Origin: Sphingobacteriaceae bacterium DW12 | GTDB taxonomy: Bacteria; Bacteroidota; Bacteroidia; Sphingobacteriales; Sphingobacteriaceae | Direction of reading: 5' to 3' | Assembly: GCA_000783305.1 (NCBI GenBank) | Contig: JROE01000001.1 | Span: 62,001-126,000, forward strand | DNA: 64,000 bases | Part shown: piece after piece, positions 8,734 to 18,473 of the stretch | Numbering within the stretch: position 1 is the stretch's first letter | How the letters are laid out: each line of letters opens with the position of its first letter | Position numbers and translations under genes: made by a program | The notes under the pieces: model-generated | Database searches by the model: none | What the model was told of the DNA's origin: nothing | Seen by the model: only the letters and a program-made list of their open reading frames with translations

Positions 8734-10131
8734 TTATACCGTAGGTCCCAGCATGTTCTTTGGGTCTAATATTTCGTCGAGCCTTTCTTGCGAAAGTAGC
8801 CCTTGTTCCAGTACCAATACATATACACTTCTTCCCGTCTCTAGGGCTTCTTTGGCGATTTTTGTACTTGCTTTATATCCAATATAAGGATTAAGGGCAG
8901 TAACAATACCTATACTATTCTGCACTTCCCTTTTTAGATGTTCAGCATTGGCTGTAATACCTTCAATACAGGATTCTCGTAGGGTATCGATTGCATTTGT
9001 AAGATATTGTATCGACTCCATAAGACTAAAACCGATAATGGGCTCCATAACGTTCAATTCCAATTGTCCTGCTTCAGCAGCAAAAGAGACCGTCGTATCA
9101 TTTCCTATAATCTTAAAACAGACTTGGTTGACAACCTCGGGTATCACGGGGTTTACTTTTCCAGGCATGATAGATGAGCCGGGCTGTTTTGCAGGTAAAT
9201 TGATTTCAAATAGACCCGATCTTGGTCCCGAGGTCAGAAGCCGTAAATCGTTACAGATTTTAGAGAGTTTGATGCTTAATTTTTTCAATGCCGAAGAATA
9301 AGCCACAAAAGCGCTGGTATCCCAAGTGGCCTCCACCAGATTATCTGCCAGCCGTACGTGTTCGTTGAAAAGCTTGGCAATCTTGGCTGTACACAATTTT
9401 GCATATCCAGGTAAAGCATTGAGACCTGTACCAATCGCGGTAGCCCCCATGTTGATCTCTAACAATTGCATGGCTGCAAACGATAGTGAATTCAACTCTT
9501 TTCCCAACGCATTAGCATACCCTCCAAATTCCTGCCCTAAGGTCATCGGTACTGCATCTTGCAACTGGGTGCGTCCCATTTTGATTACGCTCTTAAATTC
9601 TTCGGCTTTCACACCGAATGATACTTGCAGGTGTTTGAGTGATTCCAACAAAGTCAAATGCATATCATATAAAGCTATTTTTAGTGCAGTAGGATATGCA
9701 TCGTTAGTTGATTGGGAGAGATTAACATGATCATTAGGCGAACAAAATTGATATTCTCCTTTCTTTTTCCCAAGATATTCAAGGGCTATGTTGGCAATAA
9801 CCTCATTTGCATTCATGTTGACTGATGTTCCTGCTCCTCCTTGTATCATATCAATTGGAAATTGATCGGTATACTTTCCATCTATTAAAGCTTTTGAGGC
9901 AAATTTTATGGCCTCAAAAATTGACGATGGCAATATATTCATCTCCACATTCGCCTCTGCGGCACCTAACTTTACTATACCTAAAGCCTTAACAAACTGT
10001 GGGTACTGACCAAGTTTGTGATTGGATATTTTGAAATTATCGATCGCTCGCTGGGTCTGGACTCCATAATACGCAGTGCTAGGCACCTCAAGCTCTCCTA
10101 ATAAATCTGATTCGGTTCTCATTCCTTCCAT
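8734..10131 (-). CDS. aspA: Aspartate ammonia-lyase
   Basis: Converts L-aspartate to fumarate and ammonia in the cytoplasm. The protein has 465 residues, the usual aspartase length. The fumarase/aspartase superfamily signature GSSIMPGKVNPVIPE is present, with the catalytic serine in the flexible SS loop. The N-terminal RTESDLLGELEVPSTAYYGVQTQRA and the GAGTSVNMNANEVIANIALE and SQSTNDAYPTALKIA regions are also characteristic. The N-terminal LLGELEVP-YYGVQT form favours AspA over class II fumarase (FumC), with which it shares the fold. It appears to be a single gene, with 161- and 166-bp AT-rich gaps on either side. Confidence 0.9.
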   Translation of the reverse strand: MEGMRTESDLLGELEVPSTAYYGVQTQRAIDNFKISNHKLGQYPQFVKALGIVKLGAAEANVEMNILPSSIFEAIKFASKALIDGKYTDQFPIDMIQGGAGTSVNMNANEVIANIALEYLGKKKGEYQFCSPNDHVNLSQSTNDAYPTALKIALYDMHLTLLESLKHLQVSFGVKAEEFKSVIKMGRTQLQDAVPMTLGQEFGGYANALGKELNSLSFAAMQLLEINMGATAIGTGLNALPGYAKLCTAKIAKLFNEHVRLADNLVEATWDTSAFVAYSSALKKLSIKLSKICNDLRLLTSGPRSGLFEINLPAKQPGSSIMPGKVNPVIPEVVNQVCFKIIGNDTTVSFAAEAGQLELNVMEPIIGFSLMESIQYLTNAIDTLRESCIEGITANAEHLKREVQNSIGIVTALNPYIGYKASTKIAKEALETGRSVYVLVLEQGLLSQERLDEILDPKNMLGPTV

Positions 10132-10297
10132 AAAAATCTAAATTCATAAAACCTTAAAGGTACAAATTATAAAACATAAAATATTATTTAAAAAATAATA
10201 TATATGCAGACAATTTATTTTTTATAAACTATGGGTTTGTTGGTTTTTTAAGAAATGAAAAATATTTAGATCTGCGCTCCTACGTATTTGGAGCATA

Positions 10298-10759
10298 TTA
10301 ACGTTGCCTATTTTTGCGTCTTTTCTTTTGGCGAAAAACTACACGTCTTAGTTGAAGAAAGCCCACCGTAACCTTTCTATTTGTCTTTAGAAAAGGAATA
10401 CTCATCACAGCCAAGATAGATACACAAGCCGAAGTACCTAAAGCTCCACCAAAACCATCGAAAAATCTGCTCGTGTGGAGAAAGATAAATGTAAAAATGA
10501 GCCCGGCCAGCCCTATACCTAAATGGCTCGAAAGTTGATGCGTTGAGACCATTCCAATAAATGAAGCGCCGATAAAAACATATGGTATGTTTTTGGTTAA
10601 GTATGGAGATAGTAGTCCTGGAAACAAGTATAAAAACCCCGCAACAAACATCGTTAACATTGCAGAGGAACGAATCGGACCTTGCTTTAAGCTTACATTT
10701 GTGAAGTAGGAGAGTAAGCTCCCAGCCACGCCTACAAGAATTAGGATCAACATTTCCAT
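10298..10759 (-). CDS. Small multi-helix membrane protein, paralogue of its neighbour
   Basis: A 153-residue protein with about five hydrophobic helices and a strongly basic C-terminal tail (VFRQKKRRKNRQR). I do not recognise the family. It shares three motifs in the same order with the protein encoded just upstream: a Y-(V/C)-F/G-GA-F-(I/V)-GM-S element (VFIGASFIGMVS here), a central hydrophobic helix, and a glycine loop (FFDGFGGALGTSA here, LFSGIGGKLGTLA there). The two genes are separated by 4 nt and read in the same direction, so they probably form an operon and perhaps a heteromeric membrane complex. Transport is a guess from topology only. Confidence 0.65.
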   Translation of the reverse strand: MEMLILILVGVAGSLLSYFTNVSLKQGPIRSSAMLTMFVAGFLYLFPGLLSPYLTKNIPYVFIGASFIGMVSTHQLSSHLGIGLAGLIFTFIFLHTSRFFDGFGGALGTSACVSILAVMSIPFLKTNRKVTVGFLQLRRVVFRQKKRRKNRQR

Positions 10760-10763
10760 CCGA

Positions 10764-11321
10764 TTACTTAATTAGAAATATGATTAAATAGGTCAGTGAC
10801 ACACCGAGAAAGGCCAATGTTCCCAATTTACCACCGATACCAGAGAAAAGGCTTTTAGAAACAATCAACAATACTGCTGTACAAATACTAGCCGCGAGAA
10901 TAAAGCTATAACCACTGGCCACACCTCCACTCGACATTCCAACAAATGCCCCGCAATAAATAGCTGCTGGAATTTGACTGAGATAGTCTGATTTTTTATT
11001 AATGCTTGGTAAGAAGGAAGCTAGAGTCCCCACTATACCAGCCGACAAGACAGTGCCTAGATTATGCTGCGTGTGCAAGTAATAGCATAGAAGGGCCCCA
11101 ACTGGCACTCCAGCTGCAACCCATATATGGTCGTACAAGTGTTTGTCGTGGTGTATAGGTGCTTTTATGTACGACAGTAATATCAATATGGACAACGCAA
11201 TGATAAATAAGGCAATCCAAGGCGACTGCATGTGCTCCTCAAAAATTGCTAGGAGAAATAGAATTTGAATGATAAAAAGCAAACCGATTAAGGTATAGCG
11301 AAGTATCTGGTGATGTCGCAT
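10764..11321 (-). CDS. Small multi-helix membrane protein, paralogue of its neighbour
   Basis: A 185-residue protein with six or seven hydrophobic helices (about 8-24, 32-49, 67-85, 88-104, 117-135, 137-158 and 163-184). The GAFVGMSSGGVASG and SGIGGKLGTLAF motifs align with those of the next gene (10298-10759), which ends in a basic tail that this one lacks. It is the first gene of the pair, and its start is 96 nt from the copA stop. The conserved glycine motifs in helix-helix loops suggest a pore or transport function. I cannot assign a known family, and no enzyme motif is visible. Confidence 0.65.
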   Translation of the reverse strand: MRHHQILRYTLIGLLFIIQILFLLAIFEEHMQSPWIALFIIALSILILLSYIKAPIHHDKHLYDHIWVAAGVPVGALLCYYLHTQHNLGTVLSAGIVGTLASFLPSINKKSDYLSQIPAAIYCGAFVGMSSGGVASGYSFILAASICTAVLLIVSKSLFSGIGGKLGTLAFLGVSLTYLIIFLIK

Positions 11322-11360
11322 TACAAGTTTTGAAGCGCAAAATTAGACATTATTAACACA

Positions 11361-11395
11361 AAAAAAAAGCCCTCTTTATTTTAGAGGGTTTTTCA
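11361..11395 (-). terminator. Intrinsic terminator of copA
   Basis: Arms ccctct (11370-11375) and agaggg (11383-11388), extended by the A-tract/T-tract on either side. Read on the minus strand, the stem is followed by a run of T residues, just downstream of the copA stop at 11418. Confidence 0.75.
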
Positions 11396-11417
11396 CTTAA
11401 AAATGACAATTCGAAGT

Positions 11418-14267
11418 TTATTTTTTCAATGTTGCAGCATTCAGCCGCAATGAATTCAAGATGACGGAAACTGAACTAAAGCTCATCGCGGCAGCGGCAA
11501 TCATTGGAGACAATAAAACACCAAAAAAAGGATATAGAAGCCCTGCGGCCACTGGTATACCCAAGACATTATATAAAAATGCAAAAGTTAGATTTTCTTT
11601 GATATTTCGGGTCAATTTTTCACTTAAAATTTTAGCTTTCACAATTCCATTTAAATCTCCTTTGATGAGAGTGACCTGTGCGCTCTCTATCGCTACATCG
11701 GTACCCGTTCCCATAGCTATTCCTATATCAGCTTGCGCTAGGGCAGGGGCGTCATTGATGCCATCCCCTGCCATTGCTACTGTCTTACCCTCTCCTTGCA
11801 TTTTCTTAATCTCATTCAACTTGTCTTCAGGTAGCGCCTGAGCCAAATAGTGCTTGATCCCCAGTTCATCGGCAACTGCCTTCGCAGTCCGCTCATTGTC
11901 CCCTGTAATCATGACTACCTCCACACCATGCTCCACCAATTTGTGTATAGCTTCTCTTGAAGTAGTCTTAATGGCATCTGATATTGTAATAAATCCTGCA
12001 AGTCGATCATCAATAGAGAGATAAGACACGGTCTTTCCCTTTGACTGCTCAGTTTCAACCTGATTTTGGATTGCCGCATCAAGGGTAATATTGAAATCCG
12101 TCAAAAGAGTATGATTTCCGAGCAAAATATGTTTACCGTCGATCTTTCCAGCAACACCTTTTCCTGATATATTCTCAAAATCAATCACTTGATTAAAAGT
12201 AATCGACATTTGTTTTGCTTTGAGAACAGTTGCCTCGGCAAGTGGATGGGTACTGTTTTGATTGAGAGATCCTGCAGCTCGAAGGACGTCTTCTTTGGTA
12301 TATCCTGCCAAAGGAACTACTTCATTTACCGTAGGCTTTCCTTCGGTGATGGTCCCCGTTTTATCCGTTACCAAGACGTTTACCTTATTGAGCTTCTCAA
12401 GCGCTTCGGCATTTTTTATTAATATACCATTCTTTGCCCCCATACCAACTCCGACCATCACCGACATTGGCGTAGCCAATCCTAATGCACAAGGACAAGC
12501 CACAATTAAGACCGCCAAGAGATTGGCAAAAGCAAATACAATCTTCGGCTCAGGACCCCAAATCATCCAAGCAACGAATGTTAAAATCGAAATAACAATC
12601 ACAACAGGAACAAAAATGCTCGAAACTCTATCCGTCAACTTTTGTATAGGTGCCTTGCTTCTGCTGGCTGTATTCACCATGTTTATAATCTGTGAAAGTA
12701 GTGTCTCTTCACCTACACGTTGTGCCTCCATAAGAAAAGTTTTATTACCATTAATTGTACCTGAAGATACTTTGTCACCAACAACTTTGTCCACAGGGAT
12801 GGGCTCACCAGTAATCATCGATTCATCGATGGTGCTATTACCCTCCGTGATGACACCATCAACTGGTATTTTGTCACCTGGCCTGACTTTCAGGATGTTG
12901 CCCAACTCGATAGCTTCCACTGAAATCTTTCTATCTTGCCCATTATCGACAACGATAGCTTCGGAGGGGGTTAGCTTAATCAGCTCCTTTATTGCAGAGT
13001 TGGTCCTAGAATGCGCTTTTGCTTCCATAACTTGTCCCAATAATACCAATGTCAATATCACGCATACAGACTCAAAATAGAGACCTACACCACCATGATG
13101 TCCTCTAAATTCTTGAGGAAAAATCTCAGGAAATAATAATCCGATTAAGCTGAAAATAAATGCTGCCGCGGCACCTAAACCAATCAGACTAAACATGTTT
13201 AGTTTCCATGTCTTGAACGAAGTCCAAGCCCTTTCAAAAAATATCCAAGTCGCATAAAAAACAACAGGCACCGTCAACCCCAACTGTATCCATCCATTTA
13301 TATGCGGTGGCACTACTTTACCAATTGGATCGCCAGGAATCATTTCTCCCATAGCTAAAACAAAAATCGGAACCGTGAATCCAAGCGCTATCCAGAATTT
13401 TTTCAACAGCATACGATAGGTACTGTCATCCGCCTCAGTAGATGCCATGGGGACAAGGTCCATGCCACAAATTGGACAATTTCCTGGGCCATCTTGTACA
13501 ATTTCAGCGTGCATTGGACATGTATATTGTGCCCTTGTCTTAATTTCAGGAACTTTCTCTAAGTGCATCCCGCAAACGGGACAATTACCTGGTTTTTCAT
13601 AGGTCTTATCACCTTCACAGTGCATCGGACAATAATAGATTTCGCTTTTATGATTTCCAGAAGCAACCTTTGATGCAGGAGATTGCGTCTGCTTATTCTC
13701 TGAGGTATTTTTATGTTCTTGATGCGCATGTCCACTTTTCATTTCGACTAGAAACATCCCACATACGGGACAGTTTCCGGATTGGTCATAGGTCTTATCT
13801 CCCTCACAGTGCATAGGACAATAGTATGTGCCTGATTGTGGTTCGTTTTCGCGGGCTTTCACTTTATGATGAGAAGTAGGATGTCCTGCATCTTCGTTGA
13901 CTCGGATGTCTTTATCTTCGCTAGCTATAGGCTTCAAGAACATGCCGCATACAGGGCAGCTTCCAGGTTGATCATAGGTCTTGTTGCCTTCGCAGTGCAT
14001 CGGGCATATATATTTGTCGGAGATTGCTACCGAAGGGACCCCCATAGGCATATCGTCACGTATTTCTTCAAGCGTATACTGCCCGATATTTGACAACTTA
14101 TCTTGAAATTCTTGAAGCGTAACATCCCGTTCGGACGTAATGCTTACAAGGGGAGGATGCAGGCTCACCGTGGCATCAATACCAGATATCTCATTTAGTA
14201 CATTTTCAACTTTAGCCCTGCATCCATCACAGGACATTCCTGATATTTTAAATTTTTGTGTCATCAT
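11418..14267 (-). CDS. copA: Copper-exporting P1B-type ATPase with four heavy-metal-binding modules
   Basis: A 949-residue inner-membrane pump that exports Cu+ with ATP. From the N-terminus there is an HMA domain with GMSCDGC (about 1-70). Four Cys-rich modules of the CPMH...CPxCGM type follow, at about 87-114, 149-176, 212-239 and 249-274, with His-rich linkers (GHAHQEH). Then comes the membrane/ATPase core, with the actuator TGEP, the copper-binding CPC (591-593), the phosphorylation site DKTGT (D635), the P1B-specific HP (674-675), TGDN, and GDGINDAP. Related pumps usually carry fewer modules, hence the greater length here (typical 750-850). A 13-bp inverted repeat lies just upstream. There is no adjacent copper chaperone or copper-sensing regulator. 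Silver may also be a substrate. Identification is firm. Confidence 0.95.
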   Translation of the reverse strand: MMTQKFKISGMSCDGCRAKVENVLNEISGIDATVSLHPPLVSITSERDVTLQEFQDKLSNIGQYTLEEIRDDMPMGVPSVAISDKYICPMHCEGNKTYDQPGSCPVCGMFLKPIASEDKDIRVNEDAGHPTSHHKVKARENEPQSGTYYCPMHCEGDKTYDQSGNCPVCGMFLVEMKSGHAHQEHKNTSENKQTQSPASKVASGNHKSEIYYCPMHCEGDKTYEKPGNCPVCGMHLEKVPEIKTRAQYTCPMHAEIVQDGPGNCPICGMDLVPMASTEADDSTYRMLLKKFWIALGFTVPIFVLAMGEMIPGDPIGKVVPPHINGWIQLGLTVPVVFYATWIFFERAWTSFKTWKLNMFSLIGLGAAAAFIFSLIGLLFPEIFPQEFRGHHGGVGLYFESVCVILTLVLLGQVMEAKAHSRTNSAIKELIKLTPSEAIVVDNGQDRKISVEAIELGNILKVRPGDKIPVDGVITEGNSTIDESMITGEPIPVDKVVGDKVSSGTINGNKTFLMEAQRVGEETLLSQIINMVNTASRSKAPIQKLTDRVSSIFVPVVIVISILTFVAWMIWGPEPKIVFAFANLLAVLIVACPCALGLATPMSVMVGVGMGAKNGILIKNAEALEKLNKVNVLVTDKTGTITEGKPTVNEVVPLAGYTKEDVLRAAGSLNQNSTHPLAEATVLKAKQMSITFNQVIDFENISGKGVAGKIDGKHILLGNHTLLTDFNITLDAAIQNQVETEQSKGKTVSYLSIDDRLAGFITISDAIKTTSREAIHKLVEHGVEVVMITGDNERTAKAVADELGIKHYLAQALPEDKLNEIKKMQGEGKTVAMAGDGINDAPALAQADIGIAMGTGTDVAIESAQVTLIKGDLNGIVKAKILSEKLTRNIKENLTFAFLYNVLGIPVAAGLLYPFFGVLLSPMIAAAAMSFSSVSVILNSLRLNAATLKK

Positions 14268-14280
14268 CTCTAAGCTTTAA

Positions 14281-14293
14281 TTACCTTCGGTAA
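14281..14293. promoter_or_regulatory. Inverted repeat upstream of copA
   Basis: TTACC-TTC-GGTAA, a perfect 5-bp inverted repeat 14 nt before the copA start. It could be a small 5'-UTR hairpin or an operator half-site pair. Its shortness limits confidence. Confidence 0.25.
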
Positions 14294-14485
14294 AGGTCGG
14301 AATAATAGAAAATTGCAACGTTATATAATTGTTGACGAATGGTATAATTTTCCATTTCGTTCTTTCTTAAAAGTCAATAATTCAACAAAAGAGCTAAAGC
14401 TTTGTTTTTCCATGTGAACAAAAAAGGAATGGCGGCCAAAAAGTCGATAAACGTTAACTGGCACTTGTTTGGTAGCCGTTACAGA

Positions 14486-14785
14486 CTAATGGATACTTAC
14501 TATGGATTCATATTCGTGAAAGTTTTTTGTGCGATAAACAAGGCGATACGGTAGCAGCAAGGTATCCTTCAAAGATGAGCTGTTGTTGAAGTTAAAGTAC
14601 TTTAACAACATCATGTTGGCCGGTAAGATTTCTCTCTTGCCTCGCATATTGATTTTATCTGCTTTTAATATCAGATTTAATCGTTTGACCAGTCTATTGA
14701 GATTAGAGGGTTCATAAAATAGTTCATAATGCTGAGCCATGGCATTTCTTAATGCACATCGGATATTCTTTGCGAAAGAACTCAC
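14486..14785 (-). CDS. Hypothetical small basic protein
   Basis: A 99-residue basic protein without signal peptide or membrane helix. The N-terminal half looks helical (ALRNAMAQHYELFYEPSNLN), followed by the segment MRGKREILPANMM and a C-terminal part with FNFNNSSSLKDTLLLPYRL. The residue pattern is protein-like and better than that of the overlapping plus-strand frame. I do not recognise the family and assign no function. It is a lone gene, with 218 bp to copA on one side and about 300 bp to the S46 peptidase gene on the other. That 300-bp gap (14786-15086) holds only the peptidase terminator and AT-rich sequence. Confidence 0.5.
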   Translation of the reverse strand: MSSFAKNIRCALRNAMAQHYELFYEPSNLNRLVKRLNLILKADKINMRGKREILPANMMLLKYFNFNNSSSLKDTLLLPYRLVYRTKNFHEYESIVSIH

Positions 14786-15026
14786 TCTTCCAAATTCTTG
14801 TGCATTTTCTTTGGACGTTCGGCTAGATTGGATATTACACTTTTGCTCTTTTTGGCAACTTTCTGTCTTACTTGGTATTCATCAACTACCTAATACGTCC
14901 CTGAAATATTCAAATAGACACGACCAGACAAGTGCTATGTCCATCCGCTACAGGTTGGCGGAACATAGGGCGCATCAGTCGTGAAAGATTATCTTAATAG
15001 CTGGATGAGATTTAAAACTGGCTGCC

Positions 15027-15058
15027 AAAAAAAGAAGGTGCCCAAGGGCACCTTCTTT
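15027..15058 (-). terminator. Intrinsic terminator of the S46 peptidase gene
   Basis: Arms aaagaaggtgccc (15031-15043) and gggcaccttcttt (15046-15058). On the minus strand the stem is followed by seven T residues. It lies 28 nt after the peptidase stop. Confidence 0.9.
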
Positions 15059-15086
15059 GAAGCATGGATAATATTCTTCCGATTGA

Positions 15087-17252
15087 TTAAATTCCCATCT
15101 CTTTAATAATGAATTGAGCATTGTCAATTTTGTCAGCAATCCAGAGTACATACCGGATATCAACCCCTATAGATCGACTATAGCTTTCATTCCATGCAAA
15201 ATCATTGATGGTCGCGTCATAGGAACGATCAAAGTTTACACCGATTAATTCTCCATAAGCATTCATAATTGGAGAACCAGAATTGCCTCCAGTGGTGTCC
15301 ATATTATAAAGAATATTCACTGGAACATCCTTCAAGTCTTTCTTCTCATATGCCCCGAAGTTTCTAGAAAGCCATGCCGATTTAATAGCGTCTGGATAAG
15401 CAAACTCTGGATTGTCATCATTTCCTTTCTCCAAGATGCCTTTTATAGTGGTAAATGGTTTCATATAAGTAGCATCTACAGGCGTATACCCTTTGATGTT
15501 TCCATAAGTAAGTCTTAATGTAGAATTGGCATCGGGAATAAAGTTTTTAGCTTGATAGATTTCTTTTACAGCAACATAATCCCCCATTAACTTATTCAAC
15601 TCACCTTCTCTACGTTGCTGTTCCTGACTAAATATCTGAACTTCAGATTCCAATGTTCTTTGGAAATCAAGAAGTTCATCACGATATCCCAATAGTTCTT
15701 TAGAGGAAGAAAGAATGTTGTCATTTAAAGATTGTAGACTATTTAATTTAGACGCTTTGATGAGTTTTGTAATATAATTTTCCGCTTGGACACGATTGCT
15801 GAATTTCTTATCCTGGATGGATCTGATACTATTTAGCCCCTCCAATTCATAACCATCTCCAAACATACGGGCCCCAATCGACTCATCTACGCTTTGGTTA
15901 TAACTCTCGTACAAGACCGTTACATCACGTTTTACTTGTTCAATATTTAATTTGAAAAAATCTTCGGCATCCTTGGCTGATTTATATTTCGCTAGTTCGT
16001 CTTTAAAGGCATTAATATAACGTGCAGCAGAGAGCAATTTAGTACTGGAATAGATATTGTTCAGCCAAAGTTCCTTTTGAGCGTCTTCAAATATCGTTTT
16101 ATAGTACTTATCAATATTCTCCATCAGGCTACCATATTTGGTTTGGAGGTCTATCCTGTTATTGATAAAGGTCGAGAGGTCCTCATCTTCTTTGCGTTTA
16201 CTGGAGATAAGATCAATATTACGCAGTCCTTTCAATTTACCCCTATAATTTTTCATCACATTTGCATTACGCTTTATGCGGGTGGCCAAGGCCAATTCTG
16301 TCGCCTTATCATTTTTACCTGCAAGATCCATCTGTCTATTTTGAAAGTCATAGAGTTCAGCAGTGTAAGGAAGCAGAAATTTTTGCTGATATTCGATATA
16401 TTGTGTCGGACGATGTCTAAATGTTTTACCTGGATACCCCAAAATGAATACAAAGTCATTTTCATCCACACCTTTAGGATTTACCTTTAAGAACTTTTTG
16501 GGTTGATAGGGGACATTCTCTTTCGCATATTTTGCTGATGATCCATCGGGTGCTACGTAAGCTCTCACGAAGGAAAAGTCGCCCGTATGACGTGGCCACA
16601 CCCAATTATCCGTCTCCCCGCCAAACTCCCCTATATCCCTTCTTGGAATATAGACCAATCTGACATCTTCAATTGTTTTATAGCGGAACAGCACATAGGT
16701 CTTACCGATAAACATTTCCGAGACCTCCGCTTTAATAGTGGGGTCTTTCTTTTGAGCGGTAGCAGCCAACTCTTCTCTTTTTTGCTTGATAAGGTTGATC
16801 CGTTGGATTGGGTCCGTGATATTTGCCACTGCCCCCAACACCTGATTAGACACATCCTCATAGGAGTCTGTAATTCTAATTGTCAATCCTTTCGCTTGAA
16901 CCTCTTGCTCAAATGAATTGGCGACAAATCCATTCTTTAGGTAATCGTTTTCCGGTGTACTTGCTAGTTGCACCGCACTGAAAGCGCAATGATGGTTGGT
17001 CACGATAAGTCCTTTTCCAGAGACAAACGACCCTGTACATCCACTAATTTGGACCAATGCATCTACTAATCCCACTTTTCCTGGATTGTAAATATCTTTC
17101 TCATTAATCTTCAACCCCGCAGCCTTCAATCCGGCTCGATTCAGTTCACTCAGGGGAAACATGCCTTCATCTGGAGCTTTTGCCGAGAAATGGATGGTGC
17201 TAACGGTAAAAAGCAACGCTATTGCCAATCCTTTTTTACTAAAAATATTCAT
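15087..17252 (-). CDS. S46 family dipeptidyl-peptidase, DPP11-like
   Basis: A 721-residue secreted serine exopeptidase that removes dipeptides from peptide N-termini in the periplasm. There is a signal peptide at about 1-24. The chymotrypsin-like catalytic triad is visible: His in TNHHC (H88), Asp in GGETDNWVWPRHTGDF, and Ser in TTGGNSGSP (S658). The residue that sets specificity in this family lies 18 residues after the serine. Here it is arginine (VNFDR, R676), as in DPP11, which prefers Asp/Glu at the second position; DPP7 has glycine there. The central region (about 250-580) is mostly helical, as expected for the family cap domain. It is a single gene, divergent from oxyR, with a good terminator. 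It probably serves amino-acid acquisition from peptides. Confidence 0.92.
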   Translation of the reverse strand: MNIFSKKGLAIALLFTVSTIHFSAKAPDEGMFPLSELNRAGLKAAGLKINEKDIYNPGKVGLVDALVQISGCTGSFVSGKGLIVTNHHCAFSAVQLASTPENDYLKNGFVANSFEQEVQAKGLTIRITDSYEDVSNQVLGAVANITDPIQRINLIKQKREELAATAQKKDPTIKAEVSEMFIGKTYVLFRYKTIEDVRLVYIPRRDIGEFGGETDNWVWPRHTGDFSFVRAYVAPDGSSAKYAKENVPYQPKKFLKVNPKGVDENDFVFILGYPGKTFRHRPTQYIEYQQKFLLPYTAELYDFQNRQMDLAGKNDKATELALATRIKRNANVMKNYRGKLKGLRNIDLISSKRKEDEDLSTFINNRIDLQTKYGSLMENIDKYYKTIFEDAQKELWLNNIYSSTKLLSAARYINAFKDELAKYKSAKDAEDFFKLNIEQVKRDVTVLYESYNQSVDESIGARMFGDGYELEGLNSIRSIQDKKFSNRVQAENYITKLIKASKLNSLQSLNDNILSSSKELLGYRDELLDFQRTLESEVQIFSQEQQRREGELNKLMGDYVAVKEIYQAKNFIPDANSTLRLTYGNIKGYTPVDATYMKPFTTIKGILEKGNDDNPEFAYPDAIKSAWLSRNFGAYEKKDLKDVPVNILYNMDTTGGNSGSPIMNAYGELIGVNFDRSYDATINDFAWNESYSRSIGVDIRYVLWIADKIDNAQFIIKEMGI

Positions 17253-17415
17253 ATGTTGTTCATTATCCTTTCGATGACAATATAATCCTCAAACTTGACG
17301 GAATATGAATAGTAGGGAATGCTTTCCTAAATACACAAGCGCGTTTTACAATGTGCGTTGCTATATCTAGATGATTGTCTTCAAAATTCATTTGTACCTG
17401 CCAAAATTAAGACTT

Positions 17416-17446
17416 CAAATGTACTAAAACTTTGGAAGAGGATCAA
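17416..17446 (-). promoter_or_regulatory. Candidate promoter for the S46 peptidase gene
   Basis: On the minus strand, TTG (17446-17444), a 20-bp spacer and TACATTTG (17423-17416). It implies a 5' leader of about 160 nt. Confidence 0.35.
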
Positions 17447-17523
17447 CAGTATCTTTGAAGAAACCATTATTAATAGGCTTTTGCTGAAAAACTTGCTACT
17501 TTTGTATAATCAAAATTGATATT

Positions 17524-18459
17524 ATGACGCTAGTTCAATTAGAATACATTATAGCGGTTGACACTTATCGCAGTTTTGTAGCTGCTGCCGAAAAGTGTTT
17601 TGTGACTCAACCGACTTTAAGTATGCAAATTCAAAAACTGGAAGAATCTTTGGGTGCTAAGATATTTGACAGGAGCAGGCAGCCTGTCATACCTACTGAA
17701 ATAGGAGAGAAAATCATCACCCAAGCCCGTATCGTCCTGACCGAAAGTCGGAAAATAGCGGAAGTTGTACAACAGAATAAAGGGGAATTAGAAGGGGCTC
17801 TAAAAATAGGAGTCATACCTACGGTAGCTCCATATTTGCTACCTCGTGTTTTGGCATCCTTTATGCTAAAGTATCCTAAGTTACAATTACAGGTTTGGGA
17901 ATACACAACAGAGCGTATTGTGCACGAACTCAAAGTAGGTATCTTGGACTGCGGGATATTATCTACTCCACTGCATGATCATAATATATTGGAGTCCCCT
18001 CTTTTCTACGAAACATTTGTAGGCTATGTTTCAGAAAAGAGCGATTTGTTTGAAAAAAAAGTCATCAGCACAGATGATATGGCTCATGAAAAATTATGGT
18101 TGTTGAACGAAGGGCATTGCATGCGAGGGCAGGTACTGAATATTTGCCATTACAAGCACAATATGGACGGTAATTTTGAATACAATACTGGAAGTGTGGA
18201 GACCCTCAAAAGAATGGTGGATATCAATTCGGGAATGACTATCCTGCCTGAGATGAGTATCATGGATTATGACGAAGAGCAATTGGCACATGTCCGGTAC
18301 TTCAAGTCGCCTGAACCTGTAAGGGAAATCAGCATCGTTACAACTCAAAATTTTGTCAAACGCCAGGCGATACAAGCCTTAGAAAAAGAAATATTGCGTG
18401 TAATACCTGATCGGTTTAAAAATAAAAAAAGAAAAGATGTGATGGAGTTTAAGCTCTAA
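17524..18459 (+). CDS. oxyR: Hydrogen-peroxide-sensing LysR-type regulator OxyR
   Basis: A 311-residue regulator with an N-terminal LysR-type winged helix-turn-helix (about 1-60, with FVAAAEKCFVTQPTLSMQIQ) and a substrate/redox-sensing domain. The two redox cysteines of OxyR are present in the motif GHCMRGQVLNIC, at C199 and C208, the same numbers as in E. coli OxyR, so peroxide-driven disulfide switching is expected. The start is supported by a TACTTTTG -10-like box at 17497-17504, 19 nt upstream. The next gene, a ClC channel, begins 14 nt after its stop and is probably cotranscribed. Likely targets are catalase and peroxiredoxin genes, none of which is adjacent. Confidence 0.93.
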   Translation: MTLVQLEYIIAVDTYRSFVAAAEKCFVTQPTLSMQIQKLEESLGAKIFDRSRQPVIPTEIGEKIITQARIVLTESRKIAEVVQQNKGELEGALKIGVIPTVAPYLLPRVLASFMLKYPKLQLQVWEYTTERIVHELKVGILDCGILSTPLHDHNILESPLFYETFVGYVSEKSDLFEKKVISTDDMAHEKLWLLNEGHCMRGQVLNICHYKHNMDGNFEYNTGSVETLKRMVDINSGMTILPEMSIMDYDEEQLAHVRYFKSPEPVREISIVTTQNFVKRQAIQALEKEILRVIPDRFKNKKRKDVMEFKL

Positions 18460-18473
18460 AACTAGAAGATAAT

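Noticed and set aside
12262..13080. A 272-codon plus-strand frame inside copA
   Set aside because: The opposite strand encodes the conserved ATPase core (CPC, TGEP), so this is an antisense by-product of codon usage.
14739..14984. An 81-codon plus-strand frame overlapping the small hypothetical gene
   Set aside because: Composition is rich in rare aromatic and cysteine residues without protein-like pattern; the minus-strand frame is better.
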